Assembly: GCA_001910725.1 (NCBI GenBank)
Contig: MJGA01000002.1
Coordinates: 1,798,001-1,862,000 of the forward strand
Source of the DNA: Phanerodontia chrysosporium
Lineage: Eukaryota; Basidiomycota; Agaricomycetes; Polyporales; Phanerochaetaceae
DNA length: 64,000 nt
Direction of reading: 5' to 3'
This document shows positions 58,660 to 64,000 of the stretch, piece after piece. Both the position numbers and the translations under genes were made by a program. A model generated the notes under the pieces. The model was not told the origin of the DNA and made no database searches. It was given only the letters and a program-made list of their open reading frames with translations. The first letter of the stretch is position 1, and each line of letters opens with the position of its first letter.

Positions 58660-59301
58660 TCAGTCACGGTAAGCCCTGCTGTTCCTCCTCCTCTCGGTCC
58701 ATTGGCGCACTGACTTCTTGAACTCCACCTCACTCATCTCCAGCTCTGGCGAGAGGAGATTCGAAGGCAGGTGGTAATGGGGTTCCTCGTCGTCCGCGAA
58801 CGGCTCGAAGGCGTGGGCATATGAGTTGCGTTTGCTGCACGACGAATCGGAGCCGTACGTCGCCCACTCGGGATATGGGAACACACCGTGTTCGTCGCCC
58901 AGTTTCGGGGACGGCAGACACCCGATGCGCGGCACGGCCGGCGGGGTGACTGGCGACAACGACGGTGACCCGAGTATCGAGGACGAGGGTGTTCGCGGGG
59001 AGAGCTCCTCGCTGCGGAGGGACCACTGCGAGTGGCTGCGGCTACGTCGACAACCCAGCAGCGGAGGGGAAGCCGCCGTCTTGGTCTGCTCGACAGCGTC
59101 GGGGATAGCCTCGACACTGTACGTAGTGATCTCGCTGCCGTCCGAGCGTGTACTCATGACGGCAGTGACCCGTACCCTTCGTGGGGTCGTCGGAGAAGGA
59201 AGGGTAATGATGGGTGTAGCGGGAGTGTCGCGAGGCTTCAAGTCTGCGATACTCTGGTTGCCTGGACCTGCCAGGTAAGAAGTGTCATATGCGAAAGTCA
59301 T
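58660..59301 (-). CDS. Unknown Ser/Pro-rich protein, 213 residues
   Basis: Not recognised. Single exon from MTFAYDTSYLAGPGNQSIAD to the stop at 58660. A possible beta-rich segment (RRVRVTAVMSTRSDGSEITT) precedes a long Ser/Pro stretch (LGSPSLSPVTPPAVPRIGCL), and the C-terminus is a charged helix (EVEFKKSVRQWTERRRNSRA). The open frame is long for this GC content and its codons end mostly in C or G, which supports coding. No transmembrane segment or signal peptide. Confidence 0.6.
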   Translation of the reverse strand: MTFAYDTSYLAGPGNQSIADLKPRDTPATPIITLPSPTTPRRVRVTAVMSTRSDGSEITTYSVEAIPDAVEQTKTAASPPLLGCRRSRSHSQWSLRSEELSPRTPSSSILGSPSLSPVTPPAVPRIGCLPSPKLGDEHGVFPYPEWATYGSDSSCSKRNSYAHAFEPFADDEEPHYHLPSNLLSPELEMSEVEFKKSVRQWTERRRNSRAYRD

Positions 59302-60036
59302 GGCAGCTTAGCTGATTGACGGTGTCAGAATTGTGAGCAAGCTTGTTGACTTCAACTCTCGAGACGAGTCCCGCTTTTATGCTTTGTGCAGCATAACCAA
59401 ACAAATAGCGGAAGATAGGCTTTCGGCCTGACCACTACTATCACAACGCCAACTTTTGAGGAGGCTGTGCGTGCGGATGTTTGAGGAGACGGTAAGTCTC
59501 AACAGATGCATTATAATCGAGACTGAAGCAGCATTTGCCTTAATCCCAGTAATTATGGGCCGACGGTCCTCGTCATCTACGCTTTTGCTTCATGACTACG
59601 ATATTGGGTGTCATTGTGCCCGCAATCGTGGCATCAAGAAGATTTGAAAGGCTTGCGTCACAGGAAGCAGGAACATAAGCCAACAGAGCTCGACGGAGGC
59701 GTAGAATCCAGGGATTTCAATCTCAACCACGACACCTACCAAACGCGGATCGTCCACGAGAAGCATAGTATCCGCTCGCCGATCGACCCGACACTTTTCC
59801 AAACCGCGACATCCGACCTCGAGAGCGGCCCGAAATTTCGTTGACGACCGAACGTCGAGGACGGTAAGCCGGAAACTCACCATCCGTGGAACGCGCCGAT
59901 CGATTGTCGAGCAAACAAATGCAACGTCGAGCAATACATAAGAGACACAGTGCCTACGGAAACTCGACAAACAATCTTGTCTTCGCTCTTTCATCACACA
60001 GCCAACCTTTCTTCGTATATTGCGCACACTCTCATT
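59302..60036. promoter_or_regulatory. Divergent upstream region of two unknown genes
   Basis: 735 bp between opposed start codons. Minus-strand frames at 59611-60111 show no domain and overlap the next gene's start. No repeat recognised. Confidence 0.4.
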
Positions 60037-60600
60037 ATGAAGTATTATCCTCGCACCACGACCGGCGCGTGCAGTAAGTCTCCTCAACACCATCAGTTCT
60101 CTAGCATCCATTCACATCCAACAGGGCTCCCGAAGGTGGTCATCGTGGGCAAGGTGCTGCACCTGCCTCTGGACCCCATCCCAGAGCGTCACCATGCCGA
60201 GTCCCTCGAGCCGGAGGCGTACCCGCTCTCTCCTCCGGTCCCCACTCCGTACTTCACGCCGGAGTTTTTCTTCGACCCCGCCTCGCCGCCGTCGACGCCC
60301 GACCCGCTGGAGATCGCCATGTGCATCGCACGGCGGATCCCAGTGCGGTGGACGCGCCCGGCACCCACTGCGCCGCGGGTGACGCCCGTGAAAGCATTCC
60401 CGGCCTTCGTGGACTACACCCCCACGGCCACGCAGGCATGGGTCAACATGCTGAGGATGGCGCAGGAGAAGGAGGGTCGGCGCCGTGCCCCTGTGGGGTT
60501 GGGTGTCGAGCTTTCGCCACTCCAGGATGCGACGCTGCATGTGCACATAGAGCATGCGCCATGTCGTGTCGACTCCGTTCGATCTCACCTCTCACAGTAG
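60037..60600 (+). CDS. Unknown protein, 170 residues
   Basis: Not recognised. Exon 60037-60073 (MKYYPRTTTGAC) joins 60125-60600 after a 51-nt GTAAGT...ACAG intron. The protein reads LPKVVIVGKVLHLPLDPIPE, then a Pro-rich acidic part (PVPTPYFTPEFFFDPASPPS) and FPAFVDYTPTATQAWVNMLR near the C-terminus. Reading through the intron is also open, with a start at 59950, so the spliced form is preferred only because of its good splice signals. It converges with the fused gene on the right. Confidence 0.55.
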   Translation: MKYYPRTTTGACSKSPQHHQFSSIHSHPTGLPKVVIVGKVLHLPLDPIPERHHAESLEPEAYPLSPPVPTPYFTPEFFFDPASPPSTPDPLEIAMCIARRIPVRWTRPAPTAPRVTPVKAFPAFVDYTPTATQAWVNMLRMAQEKEGRRRAPVGLGVELSPLQDATLHVHIEHAPCRVDSVRSHLSQ

Positions 60601-60810
60601 TGGTAGTAGATTCTGTCTGCTGGTCAGACAGTAGGGAAATCAATCATAGATCTACCCCTGAGTGGAGACTGAAGTCGCGCTGACAGGCCTACGAGCGAGA
60701 TATGCAGGCCGAACCAAGCATTTGTTCGATGATGTTATACATGAGTACAATGGTTGAGCTACGACGACGGCTGGAAGCAGACAGCAAGTAAATACAGCTC
60801 GAGGCAGCGC

Positions 60811-63800
60811 CTACACGAACAGCCAGCGACCACGCTGTTCGGCCCATTTGGAGAGCTCCTCCGTGCTGACAGCCGCGAAGTCCTCGCGAAGAGGCGTCCG
60901 GACCGGGCCCTCGGCAGGAGTCTCGGGCGGGGTGAGGGGTGTCAGGACGCCGGCCTTGGCAGTGCCCCCGTGGTCGTAGGGCGAGAGGATTCCGAGGCCG
61001 GAGCCGCCCACCGCGGTGAAGTACGGGTCGAAGTTCGCTGCGGAGAGCTCCTTCGCGAGCGCGTCCAGCTCGGAGGCCGGGAAGTCTACGCGAGCACGTG
61101 TAAGAAATGCAAGGACCGGGTGCGCGTCGTGGACATGCACGTACCGTCAGGAACGAGCGTGACGGCGCAGCCGCCGCCGCCTGCGCCCGTCAGCTTCGTG
61201 CTCAGGTTGTAGGGCGCCGAAGAGCACTTGAGACGGATGAGCTCGAGCGAGTCGTGCGACACACCGAGGGAGGCGAGATAGCTGTGATTCTCCTCGATGA
61301 GAGCCTAAGAATAACACGCCACATGTTAGGAGCCTTTAGGGGTGCATACTGCGAGTTAAACGTACCGAAAGCGCATTGAGGAGCTCCTCGCGGGGAAGCT
61401 CAGGATCATCTAGTGCACGCCTCGCTTCATCGGCGATGCTCTGTATCGCCTCGAACATGCTGTTGACAACATGGGGCTCCTACGGAGATCGTCAGACACC
61501 GGAGGCTAGGTTACCGACAGCCGGGCATACCTCGAGCTTCCTCTGCGCAACCCGCGCTACTAGAGCCTTCGTATCTCGTCCAACTCTGGAATCGGTGAGC
61601 AAGAACCGCAGGGACTTGAAGCTGTACGTGAAATGTCGAATATGAATATCGGTACCCCTAATAGGCAACCAAAGACATACCCGTGTATCTTCTCCATTCC
61701 GCTCTTGCGTCCGAAGCCCGGCTTGGTGTACGCCAGAGCACCACCAAACACGACGATCGCGTTGTCGACACCGCTTGGGTTGCCGTGCAGCACCTTCTCG
61801 GAGACAAACGCCCAGCGGTTGATCTCTTCAGCAATGGCTGGCGGGATCGCACGCCTGCCTTGGTGGGAGATGTGTACGTGGCCAGGGCTGGAGAACGAGG
61901 GAGCGCGGCTCCGTGGCGGGAGGCGGGGAAGTTCGATGCGCTGATGCAGGAGCAGGAGTGCCGTGGCGACGCAAGCTGAGAACGCTGCAGACGATCCCAG
62001 GCCAGCACCGACGGGCAGCGTGGAACGGGCCGTGAAGTTGAAGGAAGGCCGCTCGTCGCCATGCGTCATGGTCATGTAGAGATAGAGGAAAGCCACAGCA
62101 GCTGCATGCGCCTTCGGGGGCATCTTGTGTGCCGGCGGGAGGGCACGTTCGTTAATTGCTTGCAGCAAACGCTGATCGAGCTGCTCGGGGTGTTCGTCCC
62201 CTGGCGGTACTGGAGATACTGCGTCCCATGGTAGGTTGTCTAGGTCCCACTCGTGGCGATAATCCTCAATATTGGTGAAATGAACTGAGATTTTGTTATC
62301 ATGACGAGGTGAGGTCAGCCCGTAGCAGCGTAGATCCACCGAAGCAGCCACGGCGGTCTAAGGAGATTGAGTGAGTACCGAGGGACGGGTGGCATAATAA
62401 AATCACTCACAACTCCGTGGACAACAGCATGCTCGCCGAAGAGGATGACCTTGCCTGGCGCACTAACGAACCACTCACGGTCCTCCCGGCGCCTAGTGGT
62501 CTCGACGGGAGGCTCGCCAAGCGCAAGCTTCTCCACGGCCTTGTTCACAGCGGTGGGAATGCGGACGAAGTCGTTCGCAGCCATGGTAATTGCACCAGCA
62601 TCGAGAAGCGCGTGTCGGAGGTCGTCGAGAAGATCCGCCGGGTCCTCGATACCAACGCAGAGGCGGATGAGGTCCTCGGGAAGACCACGCGCAGCGCGGG
62701 TTGCGGGGTCAATAGAGGCGTGTCTGTGGATGAAAACTTGTGAGAAAGGTACGTAACGCAATTCACGAGCCAAGACACGCACGACATCACGCAAGGCATA
62801 CTGATGAGACTGTTCACAGCACCAAAGCTGACACTGATTCCCCACAAACGGGTAGCACCGACGATACGTTCGCTGAGCTCCTTGTCACCAGTTTCGAATG
62901 AAAGCACCGCGCCATAGCCTAGTCAAGTGTAAGCAATTAGTTGAGAAGCTAGAGTCGCGTGACTTACCGTCAGCGATGCGCTCGTGGACTTCTTTTCCTG
63001 GGTGACCAGGGAGACCAGGGTAATGAGTGACAAATCCGAGCCGCTGCAGCATCTGTGCGACAAGCATAGCAGTCGACTGCTGACGGTCCATGCGAATTGC
63101 CAATGTCTTTGTGCCTCGAAGGAGAAGGAACGAGTCGAAGGGCGTCAAAGCATTGCCGACCGCGTTGATGGTGAAAGCCATTTGCTAGGACGAGCCGTGA
63201 GTATCTGCACACTCAATGAATGGGAACTCCTTTACCTTCGCGAGGTCGTCTCTGTTGCATGTGATGACACCAGCCATGAGGTCGTGGTGACCACTGAGGT
63301 ACTTGGTAGCACTGTCGTAGACAATGTCCGCACCGTGCTCGAGCGGGCGCTGGAGGTACGGGCTCATCATGGTATTGTCCACGACAATGACGGCGTCGGG
63401 GCACTTCTCCTTGACCATAGAGCTGATAGCGGCGATGTCGACAATCTTCAGCAGAGGGTTGGTAGGGCTCTCGAGTAGGACCATAGCCGTCTTGCCAGGA
63501 TGGAGGTGCGGGAGGACCGACGTCGGCTCGGTGGTATCGACATGGTGGACAGTGACTCCCATATGCGTGCGGATGTAAGTGAGCAGGCGGTTCGTGCCGC
63601 CGTAGAGATCGTCGCCCGCAATGACTTCCTGACCGGGCTTCAAGATACGGGTGATGACGTCCAAAGCTGCCATCCCGGAGGAGACGACGAACGCGTGGTT
63701 CGCAGAGGATATCTTGGCCAGATGGTGTTCTACGTGACGGTCATGTCAGTTGTCACCGGTGTTTTCGCCCTGAACACGAGGCATGAGTTGCTCACCGAGA

Positions 63801-64000
63801 TGAGTTCTGGTAGGGTTACCGCTCCTGCTGTAGTCATATTCTCCGCCGACCCCTTTGAAAGTGGCTGTTTGATAGATGGGTACGCTGGAGCTTCCATGCT
63901 GGTCCTTGTGTCCGGGATTCGGATTCTCGACGGTCGCGCACAAGGTCGAGAAGCGGTACGGCTTGCGGGAGCGAGAGATCGAGGGGGACTCTGGCTCCGG
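60811..64000 (-). CDS. Fused cystathionine beta-lyase-type enzyme and mevalonate kinase (5' end outside window)
   Basis: Ten visible exons (64000-63796, 63729-63236, 63184-62968, 62918-62783, 62723-62411, 62357-61681, 61621-61531, 61479-61366, 61304-61145, 61085-60811) keep one frame for 893 codons. The first half is a Cys/Met-metabolism PLP enzyme: SSSVPIYQTATF, EYDYSRSGNPTRTHLEHHLA, SSGMAALDVITRI, GDDLYGGTNRLL, VVDNTMMSPYLQRPLEHGAD, then DSATKYLSGHHDLMAGVI with the PLP Lys, and SMPCVMSHASIDPATRAARG, RLCVGIEDPADLLDDLRHAL. Exon 62723-62411 continues without stop through a linker (FVRIPTAVNKAVEKLALGEP) into mevalonate kinase: WFVSAPGKVILFGEHAVVHG, LPVGAGLGSSAAFSACVATA, KVLHGNPSGVDNAIVVFGGA, KSLRFLLTDSRVGRDTKALV and KLTGAGGGGCAVTLVPDG. 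It ends EQRGRWLFV. The kinase converts mevalonate to phosphomevalonate; the lyase half cleaves cystathionine to homocysteine. An in-frame ACCATGG at 62580-62586 could also start the kinase alone. Confidence 0.85.

Noticed and set aside
62440..62465. GTGAGT...CCAG inside the fusion exon as a possible intron separating lyase and kinase
   Set aside because: It would be only 24 nt and would remove the conserved start of the kinase motif (EWFVSAPG), so it is not a usable intron.
1..64000. CRISPR arrays, insertion sequences, rRNA genes and riboswitches
   Set aside because: No regularly spaced repeats, terminal inverted repeats with transposase, rRNA core motifs or TPP-type folds were seen.

Overview
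The window looks like nuclear DNA of an Agaricomycete, most likely a wood-decaying polypore-type basidiomycete. Genes are dense and cut by many 45-75 nt introns of the form GTRNGY...YAG. Gene content fits: an AA14 lytic polysaccharide monooxygenase, a FunK1-type kinase, a Gti1/Pac2 (WOPR) regulator, and a tRNA-Trp with an intron directly after the anticodon base 37. There is no prokaryotic, viral or CRISPR signature and no intact transposon. Exon limits were built by hand from splice signals, reading frame and family knowledge.

Layout. 1-9 kb: 5' part of enoyl-CoA reductase TSC13 (-), tRNA-Trp, GET4 (+), an HSBP1-like protein (-), a 3.7-kb stretch without a clear gene, then a WOPR regulator (+). 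9-22 kb: TFB2 of TFIIH (-) and the proteasome chaperone NAS6/gankyrin (+) from a shared 404-bp promoter; an aldo-keto reductase (-) and AA14 LPMO (+) from a shared 598-bp promoter; a divergent beta-tubulin (+); cyanase (-). 22-35 kb: SDHAF3/ACN9, a DUF4604 protein, a novel Cys4 protein and a RING protein (all -), a YAE1 protein (+), a 1441-residue coiled-coil protein (-), a zinc-finger-like unknown (+). 35-48 kb: two homogentisate 1,2-dioxygenases in tandem (-), a transketolase-family enzyme (+), an AT-hook/DUF6729-like protein (+), and a gene-free convergent region. 48-64 kb: a C2H2 plus Zn2Cys6 transcription factor (-), urate oxidase (-), ATP synthase subunit g (+), a FunK1 kinase with an in-frame stop (+), two unknown proteins, and a gene running off the right edge (-).

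The most striking feature is that right-edge gene. One uninterrupted exon (62411-62723) encodes the C-terminus of a cystathionine beta-lyase-type PLP enzyme and then, in frame and without a stop, the N-terminus of mevalonate kinase. The splice model gives one polypeptide joining methionine synthesis to the isoprenoid pathway. Other items of interest are the tandem homogentisate dioxygenases whose start codon sits alone in a 3-nt exon in both copies, the divergent tubulin with a 9-nt exon and changed drug-site residues, a uricase whose conserved tail I could not find, and the nonsense-interrupted FunK1 gene.

Functionally the window mixes housekeeping genes (lipid elongation, tail-anchored protein targeting, TFIIH, proteasome assembly, mitochondrial assembly) with nitrogen and aromatic catabolism (cyanase, uricase, homogentisate dioxygenases) and plant-wall attack (AA14). 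No operon-like logic is expected; possible co-regulation is limited to the divergent gene pairs.
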